64,000 nucleotides of DNA from Echiichthys vipera (taxonomy: Eukaryota; Chordata; Actinopteri; Perciformes; Trachinidae), in contig OY829650.1 in assembly GCA_963691815.1 (NCBI GenBank), positions 9,289,027 to 9,353,026 on the forward strand, read 5' to 3'. Positions 39,371 to 51,400 of the stretch are shown here, piece by piece; position 1 is the first letter of the stretch, and the number at the start of each line of letters is the position of its first letter. The notes beneath the pieces were generated by a model that saw nothing but the letters and a program-made list of their open reading frames with translations, was not told where the DNA came from and did no database searches. Made by a program: the position numbers and the translations under genes.

Positions 39371-40492
39371 GTGAAATAAGTGTTTCAAGAGCACACACAC
39401 ACACAAGTCCTTACGGCAAAAAGTATGCACAATCCTCTAATGTAAAATAGGAAGAATGTACAATTAACTTTAAATGAAGTGTTCTCTAATCAATGTTGCT
39501 GGTGGATAATACATGTTCATATTATGGTCAAATTTAACAATTCATTTTTCAAAGCATTAATCATTCCCAGACATCTTCTCACGATGCCATGACACCATTA
39601 TATTTGCCCACAGTTTGGAATGAAGAGTTGAAAAACACTGTCATTCTGATACAATCTAATGAAATTATACCAAGGAAAATCATTTGGGAAATCTTGTCAT
39701 GTTCCACCGGGCTGCAGCAAAGCAATACATGGCTTTGTTGCATAGCTGCTTGCTTTGTGGTCATATCATCTCCCTTGAACATTAAATGTCCATCAGCATG
39801 TTGGAGGAAAGCTGGAAAAATAATGTGCATGACATCTGATGAAGCTGTCAAGATTACAGCTTTTGTGAGATTGGGTTGTGCTCCACGGTACACAGTCAGA
39901 AGGCAGGTTTTTCCACAGGGGTCTGCTAGTGTTTTTTCATGTGTGTTGTACAGAAGTTGTTGAATATGGCGACAGTGCATACTGTAAGTTTGAATTCAAG
40001 CTCATGCAGTCATTACTCTTTTATTGTATTTTTTTTACTTTTTTTAAGGTCACAAAAATGGGATTTCAAAAGAAAATATATCCATTCTTTATCCATATAT
40101 CCATTATGAGAAAGGATGGAAACTCAGATCTTCACTCTCATAAGATGTGGTCAAGATGCCAAGGCTAACTCTGAGGAAGAATAAAATGCGCTCAAAGAGA
40201 CTGTTGTCTGATGAAAGAAAACTAATTACACTGAAGATGCTAAAAAGTGTTCTTTGACCTGGCCAAGCTTATCACACATAATTCCTACTGTGAAGTGGTG
40301 TGAGAGATGTTTGTGAGTGAGGATAGAGATAGAAGTGTGATTACAATCATCACTGCCTTTTCTAAAGGGCACAATCTGTGGTATAAAGACTACTAGAGAC
40401 ATTGAATATTTGGCAAATCACCACCGAGATATAGTAGTTTTGGAACAAAAAGGTTCTCCAGTGGCTTCAATGGCTTAGAGATTGCTCATAAT

Positions 40493-40864
40493 CAGTGTTA
40501 AGGGTAACGCATTACAAAGTACTCAGATTACTTTTCTGTTGCAATGTAATGCGTTGCAATTCAAGTCATCTGTTATTGTCATTTTTATTGCCTTTTCACA
40601 TCATGACCAGAGGACTACAGATGAAAACTAGCCTTCTGGCTAATTCTGGCTTTTTTAACCATGTGTAATCATGTGTTTTATGAAATTGCACTGTCCCCTT
40701 TTAAATAAACTAATACCTAATTTACTTATATTTTCATTACTTTAGACCTTTAGCCTTTAGTATTTTCCTGCAAGAACCACTGAACTACCATTGCCTGCAA
40801 CAGTCACCAGATGAGAGAGGGTGACTTCTATGCATTTGATACAGAGGACAGTTGCCTAACACTG
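40493..40864. mobile_element. hAT-like miniature inverted-repeat element, 372 bp
   Basis: The left end cagtgttaagggtaacgcat (40493-40512) and the right end ttgcctaacactg (40852-40864) form short inverted repeats, with CAGTGTTA at each outer edge. The flanks ctcataat (40485-40492) and ctcttcat (40865-40872) agree at 6 of 8 positions, as expected for an aged 8-bp hAT target duplication. The gtaacgcattacaaagta core is typical of fish hAT-derived elements. There is no coding capacity. Confidence 0.78.
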
Positions 40865-43757
40865 CTCTTCATAACCTAGATGGGCCTCATCCAGTCTTTA
40901 TTTCATTTTCAATATGTTTTTACGTATGTTTTCAAACTGTTTTCTAACATGTTTTCAGGTTAGCTGTTAACAGGAAGTTATTGACAAAATACAAACATGT
41001 GTTTGCTTTTAACTTCAAAATGCAACAGCAAACAGTGAACGTCAAGGGATTGCAATGCTCTCTGAAGCTACAAAGATAACACAGTAGCACTTTTCTATCA
41101 TCTCACTGAAACAGCAGAGAAATGAACCCCAATGCATGACTCAGGACACAGAGGAAAAGTTCAACGTTTGTACTTGCTACTGTCAGGTTAAATAGACAAA
41201 AGGCAGTACAGAGATCTGGGCAAAAGAAAAAATATCATAAGACAAGAACAGAAAACACAAGAAACACAAAACGTCTAAAGATATAGTTAAACGCAGATGT
41301 CTGACCTTTCTGACATTACTGCTGTGCATGTTTTATGTACTGTTGTTTTGATAACGTCTTTGATGAACCAGATCTTGCTTTCAATTATTTGCATTAAAAT
41401 ACATTGAATACAACTTATTAAATCATGATTAATTGAAATACCCAAAGCCGTTACATTTCCTGATTTCATTTGAATCCAAACCATTTGCCGATGGCCAAAC
41501 AACCCATCTGAAAATACACTGGTAGATGAAATATAAGCTGGCACATATCAAATCAAGTTAGACCGAACAAAGAAAAAGAAAAAAGCAGCAGAATCTTTGT
41601 TCTCGTGAAAGGTTTTGCTGACCTTAATGCACCACTATTCAAAGTGTATTGATAGGCACATTCTTAGCTGCACTTGTTGGAATAAATATAGTTTTTTTTT
41701 CTTGCTATAATCCTTATGAAACAACAAAATGGTCACTAATTATTATCAGAAAGTCTTGCATCTGCCTCTCAAAGTGTAATATTCAAGTGATTTGTCAAAA
41801 GATGGTTTTCTGTGTGGGATGTTTTAAAAACCTTTTGAAAAATAAATGAAATAAAATCAATAGCAAAGGGAATTGGCCAGCTCTGAAACTTGTAATGGTA
41901 CTGGGAAATGAAATGGATGTACAAAACACTCACAGGTGGCAAAACAGAGATGTTGCCTTTTTCATGGATTCTGCCCTTTTTATAAAGAAAAGGAGGAGGG
42001 AGGGCAGTGATATTGTGGAAAACAAGGTTTGTATTTGATTGTGAATGTGCACAACATATACAGGACGTCTGTTGCACCTGCAAAGGGATTTCACCTCGAT
42101 TATTATGAGAATGGATCAATACTACAATCAGACTTTTCCCTGGGGTATCAAGAGCTAAGATTCAATGGCAGTTGAGGTGACTTTTTCTTTTAGTTTGACA
42201 AACTACAGAGTGAAAAATGGTGGGAGGTTGAAGCTAAAAGAGAGTAAAACTGCCACTTTCCCACTCTCTAATTTATTTCTTCCAGTCTTCTTTCTCCTGC
42301 TTTCTGGCTCTCTGTCATTGACACAGTCCACTGTAGGATTAATAAGATCCACACAGACTACTAACTTTTGATACTTCAAAGTTTTACTCTTCACCAGTTC
42401 CCCAGTTTCATCTCTCCCATTTAGATTTATCTGCAATTTTTACAAGTGCTTCAGGACTCTCGTGCACCATTGGAGTTTAGGGCATGGTAGACGGGGGATT
42501 TTTGGGCCTCGTAATGCTTGCCTGAGAGGCTTCGACTATGGAGAGCTCCACACAAATCCCCCCTCTATACAGTAATATCATAGAGGAGAGTGGGGAGCTG
42601 GTCAAGCAGTGTGGGGCCATTTTTCAGAGCTAATACACTCTGTCTACCCTAGATCAGATATGGCACAAGGACAGAGTAGCTCCTAGATGGATGGCCTCTT
42701 TTCCAACCCAGAGAGAGCCATCCATTCCCTATGTGCACTGCACCACTTTGCCATCCTCGAATTCAATGGACAGCCCCAAGATAGTGGAGGCACTAGCCAA
42801 AGACATGGTGCTTTCTGCTGCCTACAACCCCTTGTGATCGAAACACTGGTTCAATAACTCCAATGGAAATAAGATATATTTCTGCGGATACCTGAACCTT
42901 TGCTGGAACACAGCTCAAGGAGAGGGTAAAGAGGGAGGAAGTCAGGTGATCAGAGAGGACTTGGTGTCGAGGCGGGGGTTGAAAGAAACGATGAAAGTAT
43001 TACTGAAAGCGTGAATGAAGTAAGAGTAATGGGCATGCATTTCAGTAGGCACTTAGGGAATCAACACTCTCTGAGAGGGAAAGAAAAGTGGGTCGGAACA
43101 TCTTCATTACTGTGTAAAAATGTAGGAGGGCTAACTGGCATACATCACAATCACTCAACCACCCTCTGATGAAGACACAGAGGGAGTTCTCAGATCCAAA
43201 CAAGAACCACCAGAGAGAAGAGAAAGAATAACAAACAGAGCAAATCAGGTCCCTCGTCTGCACATACAACCATGCACAGAGCGACAAACAGAACCCCATC
43301 CTTTGCATAGCACTGCAGCAAACAACATTCCAATCCTCCCCACACTTATTTTCTCAGTGTTGTTGTTGCTACTGCTGGATTGTTTGTTTGCTTCCGACAC
43401 TACAATCACCATAGCTTCCTTCTTTGCAAACCTTGGAGGTAGCTAAATGATACATGCCACTGCCTGGCTTTGGATAACACTAAAGAAGTCAGACATACTT
43501 AAAATGTGTGAAGGAAAAAGTGTCACTATATAAACACCTACAATTGTAGTTAAGTTCACTGTTCCTGAAGACAGACAAAACAATAGGTGGCAAACTGGGA
43601 AGTTGGAACTGAACAGGTATTTTATAAGTTAAGAAAAATGCTAGGGTAGTCTGAAAAAAAGTACTCTGAATACCCACGAAAAGTTATTTTGGATTTGTTT
43701 AGGTCAATACCAACCTCCTGGGGTTATAGCTACTTTTTTTTACACATGACACTTGTC

Positions 43758-43758
<1 letters not shown>

Positions 43759-43811
<53 letters not shown>

Positions 43812-43847
43812 GTTATTATTGTTGTTGTTGTCATTATTATTATTATT
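43759..43847. repeat. ATT trinucleotide microsatellite
   Basis: About 89 bases of (ATT)n with gtt interruptions toward the right. Long uninterrupted tracts of this kind are usually polymorphic. Confidence 0.97.
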
Positions 43848-44001
43848 TCAACCCCTTGGTAGAACATGAAATAGCTCTGTAATTTATGTTCATGTCATTA
43901 TGACAGCATGCTGTTAATAAACCTGCATAAAGTATTAATTGTATATTCCTCTGAGAATAAAGTAGTCATCACTCTTAATATGCATGTGGAGGAATGGAAC
44001 G

Positions 44002-44052
44002 GTGCTATGCTGTGCTTTGCTGTGCTCTGCTGTGCTGTGCTGTGCTGTGCTC
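44002..44052. repeat. TGTGC/TTTGC pentanucleotide repeat
   Basis: Roughly ten five-base units (gctat, gctgt, gcttt, gctct, then several gctgt) in tandem. Confidence 0.9.
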
Positions 44053-45420
44053 AACCATGCTGATAATAACTGTGGGGCCTGATTTACTGTGGGTCCTGAT
44101 ACTGATGGCACAGATACCTGCCTAATTTAATTGTTACTTTTTTATTGCCTTAATCACATTCAGCAAATACAAAACTCACCCCCTCCTCCACATCTCCTTC
44201 ATCCTTTGCTGCCATTACCGGCGGACCTGTTTGTCTGCATAACAGTGTTAGCTTACAGACTCATGCACATGTGGAAACATACACCTTGTAGACACGCATT
44301 TGCACACATAGATACACACACGCACACACTCACGCGTACAGGATTCACACCCTTTATCTGAATCAAATCCCTGAATAGGACACAGCAGTGTAAAGTGAGT
44401 TAGTTATTGAGTAAGCTTGCACTGGCCCTTTTAACCTCCCAAAGGGAATGCAGGTGTTTGTGTTACCCAGGGCCAGTTATGTTAAGACAAGAGTCTTGGA
44501 CAAGGCTCAGCACACCAACAGAGCTCCCGTGCTCCCTGCGGATGACGGTATTCTGTCTCTGCTCCCTCTAACACAGTCAAGGGCTCACAAACCTGGCAGC
44601 CGCCTCCTCCGCTCTGTAGTGAACATCTGTCCCTATCCCCTTACAACTCCTACAGTATGAGCTGGTGAGGTGTAAGTGGAAAGAGTATCATACTGACATA
44701 AATGGATCATTGTTGTACTCATCATAACTGTCATAATTATCGGAACCATTATCTGTGTATGACAGAGCAAACTCTGCTAAGGCTGGAGATTTGCTTGTTT
44801 TCTAACCGTGCATTCAGATAGACAACCAGCTGCCTTGTGAATGGAAGTGTTCATGTACTTGTACTACGCATGTTACTGGAGGATGCCACTGGACAGTACA
44901 CCAGAGCACTCAGACCAAATAGATCTTCTGGATTTGCGTGATATAGACAATAAACATGGCGACACTCAAAAAGGTTACTATATTGATTATCCTGCGATCA
45001 CACCAGAGAGCACAAACAGCAAGCTGTGAAAATGGGGATTATTTTTCACTCATCCGCCAGTGCAAGAAAGTGATGATGACAAACACAACCAGTAATTTTG
45101 AGTATCTGTCAAGACATTTGATGATTTGCTCCATCTGATTGGCCCACTGATTATACACCACAACACCACGCATTGAGTCAGTCAGTTCAGCAGAGCAGCT
45201 TTTCGTAATCCTCCCCTTTATAGCAAAAGGCAGCAGCTACCAAGCCTTGTCAGCGAGCTACAAACTTTAATCACCATACTGCCCCTACCGTTGATGTGCC
45301 TTGCGGACGTATAGCGTTAATTTCTGATGATGTGCACAACCAACACTGCAAACAGAGGAAACAGAAGATAAGCAAGGCAACCAGCATTTGCAGGCGTTGT
45401 CTCTGTTGTCTCTGGTTTAA

Positions 45421-45600
45421 AGGTTCCTTTAGTAGCTGTTCTGGAAGCTTTTGATCATATCACATGATCTTCATCTGCAGATGGAGTTTGTCTAGTTGTT
45501 TTTCAAGTTGTAGAAATGCATATTTTATTTTATTTTTTTACTACCATTTGTGATTTGTCCTCGTGAGCAAAAGCTCCAGAACATCCGCTAAAAGCACCTT
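45421..45600. mobile_element. Inverted-repeat element with 37-base arms
   Basis: The left arm (45421-45457, containing gtagctgttctggaagcttt) and the right arm (45564-45600, containing gcaaaagctccagaacatcc) are imperfect inverted copies separated by about 106 bases. The structure suggests a small non-autonomous DNA element. The family is not identified. Confidence 0.6.
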
Positions 45601-45701
45601 GAGGTGAGATTGTTTTGTCAACTGCTGTCCCCAAAAGTAAGACTTTGAACTTTGAAACTCATTACCAGCGTAATTTGTACAATCTCCATCTTCGTTATTG
45701 T

Positions 45702-45840
45702 CATCAGCGCCATCAACATCATCATTCTCATCATCGTCCTCATCATCGTTGTCATCATCCTAATTATCGCGTTATTATCTTCATCGTTATTACCACAAAC
45801 CGTTCCAAGTGTAACTAATACCATCATCATCATCATCTGT
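45702..45840. repeat. ATC/TCA-rich imperfect trinucleotide stretch
   Basis: Imperfect tandem ATC units (atcatc, ctcatcatcgtc, atcatcatcatc) produce hydrophobic and Met-rich open frames on the two strands, which are artefacts of composition. Confidence 0.85.
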
Positions 45841-47139
45841 CACAAAAAAACAGTAGCGGAAGCATTCACAGTGAAATTCATATTCAGAGACACACTGCTA
45901 TGAACATCAGTAGCAATCATTATTAACACCATGCTTTTTCGCAATATGTTAATCTTTTAATTTGTAGCATACATTATACAGGATTTCCTTACCGGGGATA
46001 TGATGTTGAGGCTCTGTGGATAAAAAAGTGTGTTTACACTACTCTGTCCCAAGGCTAGGGTATGCATCTGTTCATGCTCGCTAACACACATACACACGTA
46101 CGAGTACTACTACTAGTAATGTAAAAACACAGGCCAAAAACACCAGTCACTTTTGGAAACACAGGTGTCGCAGAGCTCTCAGCTGTATCTTTCTCACACA
46201 AGAACACAACTCTGGAAAGATCTACTGCTGGAAAGAAAGCACAAAACAATCCCACAAAGCCCAATTAGAATTCTGCTTCACTTCACGTACTGATTGAATG
46301 AGGTAATCTGTTTCCATTTAAATTATGGCACTTCAGTCAAGCATGGGGCCAGCTTAGTCATGGAAAACAAATGAGTTCCCTATCCTGTGAAAACTGCTCT
46401 CACTACTGTCAGAAAAAAAATGGAGACAGGCATCAGTTCCGTTGTCAATGTTTTCATTTGCCACATCAGTATGCAGTCACATCTCTATTGTGGAAGATGG
46501 CAGCATTTAGATCAGTGATGCACTGTAAGTCCCACAGCACTGTCTACATTTTCAAAAGAGACCCAAGACATCCACAGATGCCTTTGCTTCACTTTTATAA
46601 ATGGGCCTTGTCTGTTGTAACAGCAGAGAGCCATCCACAGCATGCAGAGCGAGACACCAATGCCTGTGACATCATAAGTCTACCTAAACATGTAGGGAGT
46701 GTATGTGTCCCCTGTCACAGAAGCTATCACTCACAACACAAACAGATGTTTTTTATGTGATCCGGTGTCAATTTATTAACATCAGCTGTTGTGTAATACA
46801 GTACGTGTCAACCTCCGTCTTCATAGGTGGGGGGACTACCCATTTGTCATTCTGTGATTTGTTTTTCTTAGCTGGCACTCTGTGCTACTCTCTGTGCCTC
46901 TCGTAATGAGGAACGTGCTGTCTGCTCCGAGTCACCGGGGAGCTTGTCACAGCATGGAGGGCTGCCACAAAAATATGCTGAAGCCAGCACAGAAAAACCT
47001 TACCCAGAATGATGATTTATTCACACAAAAGAATGCTATTGACATAAGGAGGTGTGAGAACCTGTCTTAATGCCCTTCTCCTTAATTTTTTTTATTTCTG
47101 ACCGTCACTTCTTTCTCCGCCTACGAATCCTCTCACCAG

Positions 47140-47288
47140 GTGGGCCAAAGGAGGAAGCGTAATCAAGGAGGTCTCCGGAGACACATATGAGGTTATTGTG
47201 GACCACTCCTTCTTTACGGAACCCGTTTCCTGTGAGGTCACCAACCCTCTTGGCAGCACCAACATCAGCCGCAATGTTGATGTCTACT
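47140..47288 (+). CDS. kirrel3: kirrel3 exon F: C-terminal half of Ig3
   Basis: Encodes residues 239-287 plus split codons (phase 2 in, phase 1 out). It opens with WAKGGSVIKEVSGDTYEVIV, continues FFTEPVSCEVTNPLGSTNIS and ends NVDVY. W239 and C269 complete the Ig3 core (C269 pairs with C226). N279 in NIS is a predicted glycosylation site. The acceptor is ...cctctcaccag and the donor TACT/gtgagt. Confidence 0.97.
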
Positions 47289-47457
47289 GTGAGTGGTTCC
47301 TTAAGCAATACTGCATGCCTTTCAATAATGCCAGCAACTTGATAATGTGTGGTTATGGATTTTACTGTCTTGTATATTTTGACACTGAGCTCCACAGCCA
47401 GCACAGCTGCTTAACTATGGATGTATCGTAGACAGTTAATGATGTTTATTTCAACAG
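47289..47457 (+). other. kirrel3: kirrel3 short intron F-G
   Basis: A 169-bp phase-1 intron, by far the shortest here. Donor gtgagt, acceptor ttatttcaacag. It contains no separate feature. Confidence 0.9.
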
Positions 47458-47585
47458 TTGGTCCTCGCATGGCTGCGGAGCCTCAGTCGTTGCAGGTGGA
47501 CCTTGGATCTGAGGCGGTTTTCAACTGTGCCTGGACAGGAAATCCCTCTCTTACTATAGTGTGGATGAAGAGGGGATCTGGAGTG
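47458..47585 (+). CDS. kirrel3: kirrel3 exon G: N-terminal half of Ig4
   Basis: Encodes residues 289-330 (phase 1 in, phase 0 out). It reads FGPRMAAEPQSLQVDLGSEA, then FNCAWTGNPSLTIVWMKRGS. C311 and W323 are the core Ig residues. FNCAWTGNPSLTIVWMKRGSG is close to diagnostic for KIRREL3 against KIRREL1. The NPS at 316 is not a glycosylation site because of the proline. The donor is GTG/gtgagt. Confidence 0.97.
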
Positions 47586-48319
47586 GTGAGTTTATTGATT
47601 TCCAAGGATGTTTTACATCCAGTCACAAACTGTGGCTTACTATAGATTTAAAGCTGCTTTTCTCCAGCCTGTTCTCATTCAGTGAGCGATAAATACCAAT
47701 GCATTGTCTTGACCCTCAGCGTTTGATACCAATGCATAAGGCACCCTTAAGCATCTGTATTAGCACACCGGGCTTTCAACTGTAAACCCATCCACATTAG
47801 TCAAACAACAAACACATGATGTTCAACCAGGAGACAAAGGTTCATGTTCCGTACAGATATACTTATTTATAGTACATAGTATATATACTTAAAGCATCCT
47901 TATGGTATGTGACATGTTGGGATGAGAGCTACTTGTTTTCTCTGCTAAAGTCTGTGTTTGAGACTTTCTATGATGCCAGCACCTGCTATATGAAGTACTT
48001 TAGGTAGTTACAGCCATGTGTTTTGAAATGTCCATTAAAACTAAAGAGTCCCAGCCTCTTGGCGACCTGTTCTCACGTGAGATCTGTTGATTTCATGAAC
48101 AAATTCAGACTCATTCCACCTTCCCTCTTGTCAACATCAAAGGCCAAAGCCAACCCCTTTACTCCACTGAGCTCAAACCCTAAATTGGATTTTAATAATT
48201 GAGGAGAGGTGCCCTTTGAGGTATTAAATGATACCGATCTTTCTGCCTTGTTGCTATTTCAAAATTGAAGGTGCCTTTGCTGTCACTGCATTTGATCATC
48301 TTTGACTTTTTTGCTGCAG
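47586..48319 (+). other. kirrel3: kirrel3 intron G-H (inside Ig4)
   Basis: Phase-0 intron of 734 bp that carries interspersed repeat copy 3 (47690-47865). The acceptor is ...tttttgctgcag. Confidence 0.88.
47690..47865. repeat. Interspersed repeat, copy 3
   Basis: Shares ggcacccttaagcatctgta, gggctttcaac and gtaaacccatc with the copy at 14125-14320. It shares the gtcaaac...caggagac arrangement with the copy at 8195-8460. It is about 100 bp downstream of exon G. The family is unknown. Confidence 0.65.
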
Positions 48320-48446
48320 GTTCTTAGCAACGAGAACCTCCTGACATTGAAATCCGTGAGACAGGAGGATGCTGGGAAATATGTTTGCCGGGCTGTGGTC
48401 CCGCGTGTAGGAGCTGGGGAGAAGGAGGTTTCTCTCACTGTCAATG
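48320..48446 (+). CDS. kirrel3: kirrel3 exon H: C-terminal half of Ig4
   Basis: Encodes residues 331-372 plus the first base of codon 373 (phase 0 in, phase 1 out). It reads VLSNENLLTLKS, then VRQEDAGKYVCRAVVPRVGA and ends EVSLTVN. C353 pairs with C311, and EDAGKYVC is the classic D-x-G-x-Y-x-C tyrosine corner. The donor is AATG/gtaagc. Confidence 0.97.
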
Positions 48447-51400
48447 GTAAGCTGTATTGTTATTGTGTTTTTCCCACATAAAGGATCAGATGCTCACCCA
48501 CAAAGTTGTCAAATGCATACACATACAAGTGTCAGTCTTGATGTCTTGGGTCAACGGCGGTAAAAAGAAAGCAATTTGTCACAGGAGTCAGTCTTCTGCT
48601 TCCTCAGTGATATACGAAAGCCTTCCATGTACAAACCTTCCAACTGAATATGCAGCTGTATGTCTCACTTTTTTATTATTCCAGTGTTTTTGAAGACAGT
48701 TCATTTGACAGACACAGTAAAAGACATCACACACACAGCAGCATATAGTCACCAGGCAATTTTCCTGTCAAAGGTAATGTAAATAATGAATCAGAATGGT
48801 TTCATCAACTGTCATTATTGTAAAGCCTTTAAGTAGAAAAGGCAATACCTAAAGACTTAGTCTTTTCAAGACATGGTCACACATTTCATGAACAGGTGAA
48901 ATGTTCTTAAATGCTAATTATATTCTGTATAAGTCACAGGGAAGCTGCCTTTTCTGAGGCACTGACTGACTAATGAATACCAGCCTTAGTGGGAGACCTG
49001 GCAACTCTCAAACAAATGACTTCATTATCAGCGCTTGATATTCAGGGAGCATCCTTCGATGTGGCAGAGGTTCTTAGTTGTGGGATTTGCGTGTCTCATT
49101 TTCCCAGAGTCCATCTGAAAGTAACCTGAGCCATCAAGAAAACAAAAAACCGCAGATGGTTTTAAGTAGCTGTGAGATGATGTTGAGTTAATGCTGAGGG
49201 TGTATCACTTGTACTTTGTACATTTTGAAAGCTAACAAAAGAGTTTGCCTGTAAGCAACACTGGTGATGATTTGGCGAAGAACATACATCAAGTAACAAA
49301 GAGTCAAGATTTTCTTTTCAAAACCCAGACGTTAGCTTTGCATATCAGAGAGAATGGGATACCAGTACTCCCTCTAGCAAAAGATCAGAACCATGACTCT
49401 CTATGAATTACAGTGAGGCCCCTCTTCACAGCCAGGAATTCAGTTGAACTCAAGGCAGAAGAGGCGTAAGGAGACATCATAACAAATTGTATTATCTCCC
49501 ATTCTGTTGATAACCCATACTGGCATCCTTTCCGCAGCTTTAATATGTAAACATAATACATAACATCCGATGTACCAGTTTATTTTGATGCATCTCTTTT
49601 CTGTTCTTGTAACTATGGAGAATGTGTTGTTTTCAAATCGATGCTATCTAAGAGAAAGAAGACGGATTGTTTTAATAAAGACTATAACACAACACAACAC
49701 CAAGCACACTGGGAAACATACAACAAAAGCTGAAATGGCATGTTTATTTAGTCTCTGCTGACTTAATTCGAGCATGTTCTGGATATCTTCTCTTCTTTTT
49801 GTTTGCTTATATTCCTCCTCTCTCATTTTGCATCTTGCACCGCTGAATTGGTATTTGACATTCAAAAGCCTCCTCCCTTTTTACCCTTCTGAATAATTGA
49901 AATACCCCCCCAACCATATGTAAGAGCTTTGGTTAATTCTCATCCGGTCCTTGAGGCAAATCAGATTGTCAAACTTGTGTTAATTCAACGACTGCCGTTG
50001 AAGAGGTTATGTGTTGGGAGAGGGGCTCTCACCCGAGGTTCATTGATTGTCCCATGCCACTGCCTCAACTGCAGATGAATGTGAGCGCTCCTCTCATCAG
50101 CCGTTAAGCCCTACATCACTGAGAGTCAGCAGGACTCAATGGAGTGAATAACTAAAATAACAAATAAGCAAGCTTTTGGGGAGGATGACCATGATACAGT
50201 AGTTATCGGACTGTGCTGTGCATAATTCGAGCATCCAAGATTCAACGCTGTCTGCTGCACATTTAAATGTTTATTTGCTGTTTGTTTTCCCTGCAGTTAT
50301 CCCTGATTTCTTAAAGCCATCATTTAAAATTACATGTGTTTCTAATTTGTCATTCCCTCTCTCTTCTCTGTGGTTGTGTGTCACTGGCTCCCACTGTGGC
50401 ATACCACATAGACATGAGGATTCCTGCTTCCCTGGGGAAGAATGTAATTTAATTATAATCAAACAGCTAGCAGGGGAGGCTGTTTGTGTTTAAGTCACTA
50501 ATGGATACATATTGCTTACTCCAGTCAAACATTTTCAGAATGGAAAAGCTCTTCAGCATTTCATGTTCAGTCATCACATGGTTACATGTATGAAAGAGGG
50601 CCGTGAACGCCCATGCATGTGATTACTTATATAGCATACAATATATATGCATGGCTTATACCACGGTCCTGCAGAAGTTGGAATTGAGAGAAGTTATCTG
50701 ACATGGTTGAAAGGATTTGGTGTGTGTACTCTTAGGGACCATATATTCCTGCAGTACATATTAATTAATATATCCACATGCAGGAGTAGATCTGTATGAC
50801 TATTTGTGTTGGCCAAAGCAGTATGTATAATGACACACATAGAAGCTATGTAGCCTAGGGAGAGAAAGCCCATTACCACAGTCATGTAGAGGGAGGGCCA
50901 GTGAATCTTTCAATATCCCACTGAGCACTGGGTTGTTATAGATCTTCTTTTTCTGCTATTTCTCTTTCTAGACAGCCTTTATGTGCCTGGTTAATTAGCA
51001 TCCCAGCATTCTTTAAACTGGCTCATCACCATATAAGAAAGAAAAGTGCAAATTAATGAAGGAGAAAACTGCATTTAAAATGTGAGACAGTTGATCTGAC
51101 CAGCTTCATTTTCAGCATAGCAAGATATGGTCTGCAAGACTTCCTGGAAGACTTTGAACTCACTTTTCCCATTTGCATGTACCTGTCACATGCTCTCTCT
51201 AAGCAGCTCAGACGCCTTTTTCTGTGAAAAATATCTTTAATGTCTTCCCCACCATGTTTTAAACAGGATGTTTCATAGTGACTTTTAGGCTTGTTCACAC
51301 AGGCTTATAAGATTTTTGGAGCACAACAGCTTTGAGGTCAATAGCTCCAAGGTGTCCTCTGGTTGTCCAGGGAGGACATAATGGTTGAGAAATCCTCCTT

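Larger units (their letters stand above)
39371..47139 (+). other. kirrel3: kirrel3 intron E-F (inside Ig3)
   Basis: Phase-2 intron of 7.8 kb. It holds a hAT-like miniature element (40493-40864), an ATT microsatellite (43759-43847), a TGTGC-type repeat (44002-44052), an inverted-repeat element (45421-45600) and an ATC-rich stretch (45702-45840). No extra exon was seen. Confidence 0.85.

Noticed and set aside
45618..45903. Ile-rich hydrophobic frame and Met-rich opposite frame
   Set aside because: Both come from the ATC/TCA-rich stretch. They look like a membrane protein only because ATC reads as Ile.
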